Assembly: GCA_002633025.1 (NCBI GenBank)
Contig: NMRB01000431.1
Coordinates: 109,560 to 173,559 of the forward strand
Reading direction: 5' to 3'
Length of the DNA: 64,000 nucleotides
DNA from: Notospermus geniculatus
Lineage: Eukaryota; Nemertea; Pilidiophora; Heteronemertea; Lineidae
The translations under genes and the position numbers were made by a program. Positions 1 through 10,349 of the stretch are shown piece after piece. Under the pieces are notes generated by a model. The model searched no databases. It saw only the letters and a program-made list of their open reading frames with translations, and was not told the DNA's origin. How positions within the stretch are numbered: position 1 is the stretch's first letter; each line of letters begins with the position of its first letter.

Positions 1-456
1 CCAAGAAATAGCTTTTGTGAACGTGCTTTTGTTTGTGAGACTTGTATCCGTTGCCATGCTTGATAATCATTATTGTACATGTTGTTATAAACAATATATG
101 ATTATACTTCCATTATCACTGTACCAGTATACATAGGTTTACAGATGTTATAAACATGGTATATATTCAAGACATTTACAGGTTCTAAATCATGTACATG
201 TATTTATCTGATGGAAGTTGTCTCATTCATTATCTGATATATTGTATAATGGTAATAGATTATTTTGTGCTTTTTAGGAGAATTTTGATGTTATTGTAAC
301 AGCTTTAGCAAATTTATACCCCATGGGGTTAAATCAGGTCTTCCCTTTGATAAATCAGACATGGACTTTCCAATGGAATTTCCATTGTGTTTCCAGGAAA
401 CATCAGCGTCTGTCACTTTTGAGGTTCCAGCTTCAATTTCCAAACTCGCCCTACTT

Positions 457-730
457 TAGACTGGTTCCCGGTCCCAAAATAGCTCTGACGGAGAAAGGGA
501 CCGGTATTAGGCGGCCGTTTTGTGGCAGAAAGCTTCCATAATATGACGTCACAGAGGATTCCCCTCAGTACTGAGAAACAGCTTACTTACCTCACATCCC
601 AAAATAGCTAACCAATCAACTGCGACGTTACAAATTCAAATTCAAAAAGAGCTAGCCAATCAACTACGTCGTTACATCAGGCAATACCGGTCCCTTATCC
701 GTTAGCAATATTGGGACCGGGAACCAGTCT
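457..730. repeat. Foldback (MITE-like) element with 10-bp target duplication
   Basis: The ends are inverted copies beginning AGACTGGTTCCCGGTCCCAA. The element is flanked by a perfect direct repeat CGCCCTACTT at 447-456 and 731-740, as expected of a target-site duplication. Inside, an AGCTA(A/G)CCAATCAACT motif occurs twice. There is no coding capacity, so this is a non-autonomous DNA transposon; 9-10 bp duplications suit Mutator-like elements, which is inference. Confidence 0.8.
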
Positions 731-740
731 CGCCCTACTT

Positions 741-845
741 ATGGTAGAGCGGGCGACTCGGAACAGCGCAGGTTTTCCCCAGCCAGTCCAGTTTCCTCCT
801 ACAGTACATTAATTTTGCCCAATGTTGTTTATAGAGTTGTCTTTT
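741..845 (+). repeat. SINE 3' fragment
   Basis: It contains the block GGTTTTCCCCAGCCAGTCCA followed by GTTTCCTCCTACAGTACATT. This block recurs with small changes at about 7400, 34370, 38760, 39000, 46710, 60950 and 62390, there often downstream of tRNA-like A and B boxes. Only the 3' part is present here. Confidence 0.55.
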
Positions 846-1701
846 GATTATGAAATAATCCCCTCCAGATGAATGTTGATGGTGTGTTGTCAAATTGTTG
901 ACGTTATGTTTTTCGTTATGTTAATTACTACCATGTGATTTTACTGGTCATACCAAATGTAGATGTCTGTGATAAAGTTACACCAATACAAGTGATGTTT
1001 TCGATTTGAAGTCCTGGTCGATTATTCATTTGCTTCCATACCGACCTTTTGCATGCATACTGCAAGTAGTTTCGCTTCCTCGCACCCAGGGTCTTCACAA
1101 CCGACTCCCCTTCTCGCGCTTGGTTTATTAGGAGGGTACAACTGTAAATGACGCGAGATTCTCAGGATGGTAGTTTTGTTGGTGTGGAGCAGGGAGATCC
1201 AGCAGGGTGAGCGAGTGGAACGTTGGGCTGTGCAGACACCAAGCTGAGAGTGAGTGGCAGCTACTTTCATGACAGAGACAGATTCCCCCAAAGAATACAT
1301 AACCTTCTGGAAATGTATTCCGTTTGGCAAGAAAAGACACCAGCCGCCTACACATGTAGAAATTTTCCCTAAGGAAATGAATAACAGATGTGAATTACTT
1401 ATAAAATGTTGATTATTTCAGATCAAGAAATACAAATGGTCGAGTAATATGCATGTTTTACACAAACATAAAGAAATGACGAACAACAAACTCAACACAA
1501 AGACTGATGAGCAGACCTGAATTACATATTCCTAATGTTATTTCAGATCATTACCTGAACTACAGGTGGCAGTGATATGCATGTTTTATACAAACATCAT
1601 CCTTCCTACGCATGCAATATTTATGATACTAACACAACAGGACCTTGTTGACTACAAGGAGACTGACAATAACAAGTCACATCATACCGGTATACATCCA
1701 G

Positions 1702-2891
1702 CTACCACTTTTGCAATGGCTTGATATCATTCAACATAATGCGTAACAACCCGTTCGATGTAACATAAGCATCAAGGTAAATCTTACATCCACCAACACC
1801 AAGCCCCGGATCATAACCCTCNGGTAGACACAGATGGGTGTGGCATCGCTCGGATGAGACCCTGGAGATATCTGAACTTTGACGATCATCACTTTATCAG
1901 TTTTTATGCCTTTTAACATGTCAGCAGTTTTCTTGAAGGGTTGGTTTCTACGCATACCAGGAAGGCTGGAGATAGCGCTTCTTGCCGATATTGCAGTGAA
2001 ATAAGCAGCTTCTTCAGGGGTTTTCTTAGGGTCAATATCAACCCAAGGCTTTTCCTTGGAATTCTTTTCTTCAGAACCCGATGCAGCTGCTTCATCCAAG
2101 GCAACAGCCTCGGGAGTTTTACACTTTTTCTTGTGGCCCTTTCTCCAGTCTTGAACCTGGCACTCCTTCGAGCAGTAACGTGCCACCTTACATCTAACAC
2201 AAACTTTCGACGCAACGCTACCACACACAAGGCAGAATTGCGATTCCTTCTTTGGCTCTGGTTTTGGAAGAGGACACAAAAAACTAGTGTAGGACAATGG
2301 AATACGCAATAATTTCTTATCAGCACAAGCTTCAATCATTTCTCTCAAAGACGGAGAGAGTTTGGCAGCATTTTCTTCAAAAAAAGTTTTCAGTATTTTC
2401 ATCTCTTCTTTGCTGGCACAATTAATTGTGATACCACCTCTAGGTGGCATGCTCTTCCCGAGGGATTGTGCAACCTTGAAGCCATCAACAGGGTTATTGA
2501 TAGGGTCTTCAAAGTCCATGGTGTGGTAGGCATACCGCAAAAATATGATAGGTTCATTTGCTTCATCACCAAGAGTCCAGATCTGGGTGCCCTTCAACGA
2601 CACTACGTCAACCACAATACCCTGCGTCTGATCATCGACATTAATGACAGCTCTGGTAGTCTCACCACGGTCCAGCATTTTGGCCAAGCAAAGGATCGAC
2701 TGTCTGGCATCGTTGTGCGGATCTTCACCCATCGGTGCAGCCCCTAACATCAGGGCAGCAAACTTCTCCTCCATGGAAAACATCTGGACGAATACATGTT
2801 CCATCGGGCCACGCCCTGGAGGTGGTGGATGGAGGAAATCAGCGACCCATGGCTTGAGTGAATTGAAGTCGATCTCTTTCTTCACTGGCAT
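1702..2891 (-). CDS. MYND-type zinc finger protein, one coding exon, frameshifted by assembly at an N
   Basis: A single long coding exon reads from ATG at 2891. Residues 220-257 form a complete MYND finger: C220-x2-C223, C231-x2-C234, YC240-x3-C244, W249, H253-x3-C257. MYND domains bind zinc and proline-rich partner motifs. The roughly 200-residue N-terminal region is not a family I recognise. A splice acceptor lies just upstream (exon edge about 2909), so the 5'UTR has an intron and the gene is not a simple retrocopy. After residue about 357 the assembled frame becomes implausible at the undetermined base 1822. If one base is missing there, the other frame continues with YPEGYDPGLGVGGCKIYLD and stops at TAG 1702-1704. 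The intact product would be about 395 residues. The MYND call is firm; the function is unknown. Confidence 0.85.
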
Positions 2892-3092
2892 GATTATTGA
2901 GAAGTATGTCTGAAATAAAAATTTATTAGTTTATAATTTATATAGGCCTACAATAACTAAGCGAAGCATTTCTGTGTGCGATTTGAATTCATGAGGACCA
3001 TGTGCTGAACCAACTGTGATGGTCTCCCTAGCTGGGAGCTGCCTATGTATAGGGCAAGTCTATTGTCACTGCGTTCACTCAAGGAAATAATC

Positions 3093-3251
3093 GGGAGTTT
3101 AAGAAATGAATCAAACGATAAACGTTAACTTTACGACGACGTTATTTTTTGTACTGAAAATGCAATATATAATCTGATGAATTCGTAGTATGAAAAATAA
3201 CGTTGTCGTAAAGTTAACGTTTAGGCCTATCGTTTGATTTCTTAAACTCCC
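3093..3251. repeat. Foldback (MITE-like) element
   Basis: Inverted ends GGGAGTTTAAGAAATGAATC (left) and ATTTCTTAAACTCCC (right) enclose long internal complementarity (AACGTTAACTTTACGACGAC against GTCGTAAAGTTAACGTT). It lies between the 5' ends of the divergent MYND and COLGALT genes. Confidence 0.75.
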
Positions 3252-3974
3252 TAATAAGAAACAGAGAACATCGGCAGACGTTACACTGCCGGTAATAATC
3301 ATCATGACCCTCTTATAGACTGCAGTCCTTTATCCCCCAAACGCTCCAATGAGCGTTTTGAGGACAGGGGACTTGTCTTCGGCTGGCTAAATTGCGCCCC
3401 GCCCACCAAAAAATGTGCGCACGTCCGTCCGTGTCCATTGTGTCCGGGGGGCGGGGTCCGGGTGTACTGCGCCCGCGCCCACCTAATATGTAGGTCCGTA
3501 CTGCGCCCACAAAGTGGATGGAACACCTGATCAGATAAACATACCTAACGTGGTCAACAAGTCAGTCTAAATTTGTTAAAACGTCATGGGAGAGTTGCTA
3601 ACGAGTTGAAAGTGAAAGTGACAGCCCGGGTGACAGCCGGTCGGACTTCTGACGACCTGGACCACGTGCTTTTGACGTGGCCGTGATTGAAGGGTTGGTA
3701 AAAACAGCAAACTTAGGAAATTCAAACTTACCGGGACAGCGTGATAAAAGTTCGATCATTAAGATCAGTTCCTAATCTAACAATCGTAAAAAAATATCAC
3801 AATAGTTTATTGTAGTACTATTGATAAATATGACTTTCTAAACATCGATTTTTATTGCAGTTTATTCATTAGAATACATCGGAATTCCGACATGGTAATA
3901 TTTTTGAATCCCACTTTTGTAACTGATCAATTTTCTTTCCTCCACCTGACAGCTGGCTCTGAAGAACTCCCAAA

Positions 3975-6900
3975 ATGGCTCCTGACGTGTGGCAGAAAAT
4001 ATCAAAATTTCCTCATTTTTTCTTCATTTTTCTCCTCATATTATGGGGTTCTTTCGCCCTAATCATGGCCACTGGAACGCCATCAAATGCAAAATCCTTA
4101 GACGAGGCCCCTGAACCTCCTATGGTATCACCATCGGTGATGATAGCCGTTTTAGTGCGGAATAAACAACACAGCCTTCCATGGTTTTTTGCTTCCATCG
4201 AAAACTTGTTGTATCCAAAAGACAGGATTTCTTTATGGTCAGCCACGCACTTATTATTGATAAAATTTTTCAGCCATTTTAACTCGTTTGGCAGTTAGTC
4301 ATAGAATAAATGATCTAGGCCTANTTCTCAATGTTGATCACTTTTCAGGGCTATTACCGAAGATCTGCAGATTACGTTGACATCATCAAACGATTTGTTA
4401 CGGGCGTCTTCGAGGTTCCAATGGTTCATTCAACGATGCTGATCAACCTCAACCACAAGGATTCCAGAAAATTATCCTATGACCCACCGCCGCCAAACTA
4501 TGACGGACCTCATGATGACATGATCAGATTTGCATTTTCTGCGAGATATTCTGGTAAAATTTTTATGCCTTCATCATCATGATCCTGCGTTGAAGATTAA
4601 TATACTTTTGATGTGTCACCAACTGAAATCCTGAGGTGTCCATTAAATGAGAATTTTATTTTGAATTCACCAGTCATTCTTTGCTTACTTCCTCCGACGA
4701 CGATCGAATCTTTCTTGGCTTTTAGGGCTTACAGTTAAAGAGTTTACCAGATGTCTTTCTGTTTCCAGGTGTCAAGTTTCACCTCATCAACACAGAATTT
4801 TTTGGATATCTACCGAAGCCACTGAATGAAGAGGGAAATCTTGGACTTGAAAAAGAAGTATTTGTTCATTTAAGACTGGAAGCAACTGGTATGTTTTTTT
4901 CAGAATAGCTGTTTGTTTCTTGACACAGTCGCTCAGCCCCCTTTATCATGGATGCTTCATTGAAATAACACCAGAACTGCACAGGGAACGAGGTTTTAGT
5001 GGGTGTGCGCTTCAAGACCATTTTGGCAATGAATATCAGGAATTGGTTGATGTCAGAAGAGACGATCTTGGGTCATTAACCCGAGATCTTTCTTGTTTAA
5101 AAGAGAAACGATCTGTTCTGACATCCGACAAAGCTTTCACTGCGAGTGGCTATTTCAAAATTGCAGCCAATTACGGTAGATAAACGGTTACCAAGTTTTC
5201 TATTTGAATTCAGTTGAAAGTAATGGAATACCACTTCCATCATCAAGATTTATCAAAGTTCAACTGCCGCCAAAAGACACCCTTGGCTTTGACAAGGTCA
5301 GTATAAACCATATTTTCCTGTAGGCCTGATCAGTATGTGTGGCAAGTTTCTTCATGTGTCATTGTCCTTCAGGGTTTCTGCCAGAAATTTTTTTGAGGGT
5401 CATTTTCTGTTCCTTTGAGGGTACTAGCATAGTACCCAGTACCCTCTGACAGAAACACTGTTCTTGTACAAAAAACTTACTGTTCCTCTTGTTTGTTGTT
5501 TGTAGGTGTATGTCATCAACCTCCTCCGTCGCCCAGAGAGACGAAAACGGATGATAGAAGCTCTCGATGAACTCGGAATCGAGGCTGAGTTCGTCGATGC
5601 CGTGGATGGGAAGTAAGGACTGTTGAAATTATCTCTCATGTCTCACTTGACTTGTCATACCAGGCCTTTAGATTCCCCCAAAACGACACCGTTATAAGGT
5701 GTCGCCCAAATTCCTGCTAATGAATGTCCCCAAAATTGACGTCCCCAAATTCAGCCCCTCCAAAAGACAAAAACTCCATGAAGACAAAAAGCTTTCTCAT
5801 TAAAGTTTTCCCCAAGAGTTAATAGCTCTCCTAGCATTTCTGAGGAATGTAATAAATAGCTCGTCTGCAGTTTTCAGACATGAAGGATAGGGTTTTCTTT
5901 ATTTCTATGACTCTCATAACTACAAAACCCAGTCTCCTTGATGACTGATGGCTTCGAGATGGAGATGAATACGCGACGAAAAATGTCCCCAAAATAAGGT
6001 AAAAAAATAGAGGGTGTCTGGACTTCAGGGGAATCTAAAGGCCTGCATACTTTTCACCAGTGATCCGTATCAGAACATCTACAGATTCTTTTGTACCTGA
6101 ATTTCATTTGCATTCACCTGATTACTGGTACATTAAATTGAGCGCTTAAGTCTGCAATTTGCATTATAAAAACGAAATCTCAAACTCATGAAACTCAGAA
6201 TCTGAGGTTTTTACTGTACAGTGTTTGAGGTTTTCCTCAAAATCAGCACTTCTTTCTCCCTGGCGGGCCTTAGACACCAAGATATGTTTAAACCTCTCTC
6301 GGTTGTCAAAAGTTGAAAACTTGGTGAAACTCAGTAAATCTATTCACTCTTTTTTCAGGAAACTCAATCAAACGTATCTGGATCAGCTTGGTGTAAAACT
6401 CATGCCTCATTTTGTTGATCCCGTCCTTCAGAGGTGAGATAGCTTTTACTGCTCAAATCTGTTGTTCGATAGTCACTTGGTTTTCATTAGTTTCAGTCTA
6501 AATGTCACAGATCTGTGTCTCGAGATTCCAATGTCTTATAAAATATGTGATTGTCATATCTGTCTTTGCTATGAATTCCTGCTTTGTGTCCATAATTCCT
6601 GCTATGTTGTCCAATCTGGACTTGCCTGTTTCAGACCTATCACTTACGGAGAGATTGGTTGTTTCTTGAGTCACTATAACATCTGGATGGACGCTGCCAA
6701 AAATAACTATAAGAAGGTTCTCGTCTTGGAGGATGACTGTAGATTTGAGGTGCTTTTTCGGACCCGCCTTGTAGCCAATATCCAGGAGGCATATGACGTT
6801 GTCCCCAATTGGGATCTTATGTAAGTTTATCTTATCTTTTAAAAAAGCGACATACCGGTACTCTTTGCTCTATTTTCAGAGGGGGGATAGTTAAAGTCAA

Positions 6901-7956
6901 AGTTTGGGTGTATAGTCTGACATCAATAACAGTAGAGGTTCTCATCCGACTTGACACTTTAACCCCAGTCTATCCTGAAACCTTTCAGTAGAACTCAGAT
7001 GAGCTGCTCATTCAGCGCTACAATCTGAGCATTTCCGATTGGTGCCCATTTGTATACCTTGATGGAGGGAGGCCATTTAGGCAAAGAGATTTGCCCAATG
7101 TCTCAGGCCATGGTCGGATTCGAACCCAAGACCCTCTGACCACTAGTCGATGATCCGAACCACTACGCCACCGTGTTGCTGCGTGTTGTTGCATGTCGCC
7201 TTAGTGTTGCTGTGCCCATTCTCTGCACTGTTAAAACATTCCCAGTAACACATTCAGGGTTTACCTGTGGACTGGGCTGAATGGCGCCACAGAGACATCA
7301 GCACCTGTAGTAATATCTGAGGACCCAGGTCCAATCCCCAGTTGGATCTTCCCTCAGGTTATAGAGAGGGCTAGGGCAGGTTTGACTGCGCAGGTTTTCT
7401 CCAGACACTCTGGTTTCCTCCTGCCGTACATATAAATGATAAACCATCCATTTTCAGATACCTTGGAAGGAAAATCTTACGACTCGATGACGAACATATT
7501 TTGGCACCTGCCGAGCACTTACTCATCCCACAATATTCCTATTGGACTGTCGCTTATGCCTTGTCCTTGACTGGTGCCAAAAAACTGGTGGGACAAAATC
7601 CACTCAGCAGATTGGTTCCTGTCGATGAATATCTTCCAATTATGTACGATAAACACCCATTGTAAGTATAAATGTGATTTTTCAGCTTGTCTTTGGTGGA
7701 GACACTTCACTGCGAGTACCGGGACCTGAACCAGCTTTGAATGTGAAAGGGTTAACAATCTCATTATTTCCTTTCTAGAATGAAGTGGAAACGTCATTTT
7801 GAACCCCGTGACCTCGTGACACTGTCAGCGGCACCTCTTCTGGTTCATCCCACACACTACGTCGGTCAAGAACACTACATTTCGGATACAGAAACAGCAA
7901 GTGTGAGTGACAAATATATTAAAGAACGACAGAAGAAATCAAAGGACGAGTTATGA
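3975..7956 (+). CDS. COLGALT: Procollagen galactosyltransferase (GT25 family), internal exon(s) missing
   Basis: This ER-lumen enzyme transfers galactose to hydroxylysine of collagen. Exons: 3975-4237, 4349-4553, 4769-4888, 5214-5296, 5506-5612, 6359-6433, 6635-6820, 7458-7661, 7779-7956, all with GT-AG borders. Exon 1 encodes a hydrophobic signal segment (FFFIFLLILWGSFALIM) and the family start VMIAVLVRN...YPKDRISLW. Later exons give VPMVHSTMLIN, VYVINLLRRPERRKRM, GEIGCFLSHYNIW, the acidic motif LEDDCRFE and VDEYLPIMYDKHP. The protein ends in KDEL, an ER-retrieval signal. Oddity: exon 1 ends after two bases of a codon, but the next exon starts on a codon boundary, and about 120 family residues carrying the N-terminal DxD region are absent between them. 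An N sits at 4324 in that 111-bp interval, so lost assembly sequence is likely. Orthology to COLGALT1 versus COLGALT2 is not decidable. Confidence 0.93.
4324..4324. other. Isolated undetermined base, probable misassembly point
   Basis: A single N lies in the short interval between COLGALT exon 1 and the next recognisable exon, where conserved coding sequence is missing and splice phases do not match. Confidence 0.6.
5370..5460. repeat. Small foldback element in COLGALT intron
   Basis: The ends CAGGGTTTCTGCCAGAAA and TCTGACAGAAACACTG are inverted relatives, with inner arms TTTGAGGGT / GTACCCTC. The same terminal motif (CAGTGTTTCCGCCAGA) bounds the element at 54724-55048, so these are one family. 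Confidence 0.65.
5661..6045. repeat. Foldback element in COLGALT intron
   Basis: Terminal inverted repeat CAGGCCTTTAGATTCCCC at the left matches GGGGAATCTAAAGGCCTG at the right exactly. The interior is AT-rich without an open frame, as expected of a non-autonomous DNA element. Confidence 0.8.
7095..7180 (-). repeat. tRNA-like sequence (tRNA-derived SINE head)
   Basis: On the minus strand an A-box-like GGTGGCGTAGTGGTTCGG is followed about 45 nt later by the B-box GGGTTCGAATCC, the internal RNA polymerase III promoter arrangement. The cloverleaf is imperfect, so this is more likely a SINE head or tRNA pseudogene than a working tRNA. Confidence 0.5.
7275..7435 (+). repeat. tRNA-derived SINE copy
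   Basis: A degenerate B-box (CCAGGTCCAATCCCCAGTTG) is followed by the shared body GGTTTTCTCCAGACACTC and GGTTTCCTCCTGCCGTACAT. It lies in the COLGALT intron just before the exon at 7458. Confidence 0.6.
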
Positions 7957-8414
7957 CGTCAAAGTGGAGAATTCATATCATTGAACCAAAATATTTCATA
8001 ACGAATCTCTGTCATATTGCATCAAGCAAAAGTATCAAAAAACACTTATCATTTTTTACTGTTTCGCATTATGAACAATTAGTATTCAAGATTAACATTT
8101 ACAAGTCTTCCCACCAAATATAATACTCAATAACATTTACACTTGCATGATGTATCTCTGTGTTTTGTAACTATATGAATTTTATTTATCTTAATACTCT
8201 CAGAGCATTACTATGCATTATTTTGTAGACTGTTCATTATCATTTATCATATCAAAGGATTGGTAGACCATCGAATAAGTATCTCAGTAATGATGACTGA
8301 CATTTTTGTTCGCATTTTATCGACTAACATCAAAGGAGTTCATTCAAGTGTAATCATTACCTAGGGGCCAGGTTCCTAGCGGGTTCACATTAAGGTGTGT
8401 ATGATGTGTTAAGA

Positions 8415-8610
8415 TATAAAAGCAGAGGTCGTCCTCCAGAATTTTTTGCACATTTTCGACCCCAACCGTGGTCTTCTTCAGGCAGGCACGTTCTTGCAAA
8501 AGACTACAGTCTTTTCTGTAGTATTTTGCAAGGAAGTGCCTGCCTGAAGAAGACCCTGCTTGGGGTCGAAAATTTGCAAAAAATTCTGGAGGACGACCTC
8601 TGCTTTTATA
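8415..8610. repeat. Foldback (hairpin) element
   Basis: Nearly perfect long palindrome: TATAAAAGCAGAGGTCGTCC at the left matches GGACGACCTCTGCTTTTATA at the right, and complementarity continues to a centre near 8512. The expected RNA or single strand would be a hairpin of about 90 bp. It lies downstream of COLGALT, possibly in its 3'UTR. Confidence 0.85.
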
Positions 8611-8808
8611 ATATATCATATTTTGTGTGTTGCCTTTGTGCTATATTTCTGTGATGTGTTAAGGAGTCCATTTGTTTAATATCAGCTTTAGTAATATGGC
8701 ATTCAGTGCGTGAATATCTCAATGTAGGCTCACAGAATTTTCGATCTGTCATACAAAAAACATAAGATACATGTACCGGGTAGATCTTTAACACAACAAA
8801 CACACTAA

Positions 8809-8958
8809 GGGCCGTATGCATCAAACGAAGATTACCTTGAACTCAGGTTGAGCCACAACTTTTCAATTGTTCAGGTTTGCCAGGGCATGATGTGACAGTG
8901 GAAAAGTTGTCGCTCAACATGAGTTCAAGATAATTTTCGCTTGGTGCATACAGGCCTA
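8809..8958. repeat. Foldback (MITE-like) element
   Basis: Inverted arms GGCCGTATGCATCAAACGAA and TTGGTGCATACAGGCC, with inner arms TTGAACTCAGGTTGAGC / GCTCAACATGAGTTCAAG. Confidence 0.7.
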
Positions 8959-9284
8959 AATGTAAATGTGAACGCGCCCATAGTTGAACTTTTATATTTT
9001 GCCGTGCAGGTCACAGGTTCCCTTTCATTAGAAATGAAAGTGACGTTTGCAGTATTATTATTATCCTCTTGTTCTAGTCTATTATGAAAGAATTTAAAAC
9101 ACCTTAAGTTTTTTATAATGTAAACCCCTCAGTACAATTACTTTTAATTTCATGATTCATGACCATGCTGTGCGAGTTCATTCACAATTTCTTGTTCTGT
9201 GTCAGCTTATGTCAGGACATTTTTGCCTTTGGTATATTCTATGCCTCAAATGATCAGCAGGGCCTGTGCACGTAGTAACATGTT

Positions 9285-9411
9285 GGGTCGAATTCATAAA
9301 GCGGTTCTATCTTTAGAACCGTCTTAGGCCAGTTCTAAGTACAGTGGTTGACGATACTTTGAACTGGCCTAAGACGATTCTAAAGATAGAACCGCTTTAT
9401 GAATACGACCC
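9285..9411. repeat. Foldback (MITE-like) element
   Basis: Inverted arms GGGTCGAATTCATAAAGCGG and CCGCTTTATGAATACGACCC, continuing inward through TTCTATCTTTAGAACCGTCT and its complement. The short loop makes this a compact hairpin element. Confidence 0.85.
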
Positions 9412-9687
9412 GTTGTGTTTCGCCAGTTGCTTTCGGATTAGCCATATTGCTGATTCATTGAAAGACATCATTTTCATTGGCAGTAAAATTCTGTAAAATG
9501 CGAGTTGAGATGCTATCGAAATTTCTCTGTAGTGTAACACCGTGGAATTTTTTCAAATATGTAATCTTATTGCATGCTCTCGTCCATGTGTTGAGTGAAA
9601 ATGGTGGCACAGTTTCAGGAATTGTCTATGTTTAAAAACTTGATCTGTACTGACCGTGCTCATTCAAACTGCCATGTAATGCTCCCA

Positions 9688-9693
9688 AATAAA
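9688..9693 (+). terminator. Candidate polyadenylation signal for COLGALT
   Basis: An AATAAA hexamer on the plus strand 1.7 kb after the stop codon. Another usable signal could exist, so the assignment is tentative. Confidence 0.35.
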
Positions 9694-9823
9694 AGTTAAC
9701 ATTTGTACTGTGAAATGGGCCATTTTCTTTGCTAGTTGTCACTCTCCTCTTTGAGGGCAAGTCCTCAACATCATGAATCAGGTCCAAATGAAAATGACAA
9801 CAATTTATGTATAAAAACACCAG

Positions 9824-9829
9824 TTTATT
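9824..9829 (-). terminator. Candidate polyadenylation signal for C12orf57
   Basis: An AATAAA hexamer on the minus strand about 0.5 kb after the C12orf57 stop codon. Together with the plus-strand signal at 9688 it would make the two convergent genes end within about 140 bp of each other. Confidence 0.4.
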
Positions 9830-10349
9830 TGTGATACATACACGACGTTTTTGCAACATGTATGTAATGAAGTTATAAAGATTTGTTCCATGAATAAGTT
9901 AAAATTCGAAAGACTACATATAACTGTGTACAAATTTCTGAAGCAGAATTAAGAAATTGGCAAGTCACTCCAGACACACCTATGGTACCTAGTTTTCCTC
10001 AAGTGCTTTTCCTGAAGAAAAACAACATGAATTGACCAGCATGTGTTAAGTGTTAAGTCAAACAATTAATGCACAGAAGTCATCAAATGAGTTGTTCCTA
10101 CACACTAGTTGAACCATTGCTGGCCAAACAGGCACAGCAACTTGGACCACATTATTTCTTACTGAATTGTTCACACACCATCACTTCAGGTTAATAAAAT
10201 ATGGGTTATTAACTACTGCTGATGGAACATGGCCTGGAAATGGAACCAAGTGTACAAGTAAAAAAAAGACCATCCTCCACGCGACTCCATTTTGGCACTG
10301 AGACTAGTTTCGATGAGTATATTATTCTGAATGCACGGTCTATTCCACA

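Larger units (their letters stand above)
1..1701. other. Intergenic region, no gene recognised
   Basis: No exon with convincing splice sites or protein similarity was seen on either strand. It holds one foldback element (457-730), a SINE 3' remnant (about 741-845) and otherwise AT-rich unique-looking sequence. Short open frames here have no recognisable content. Confidence 0.6.
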
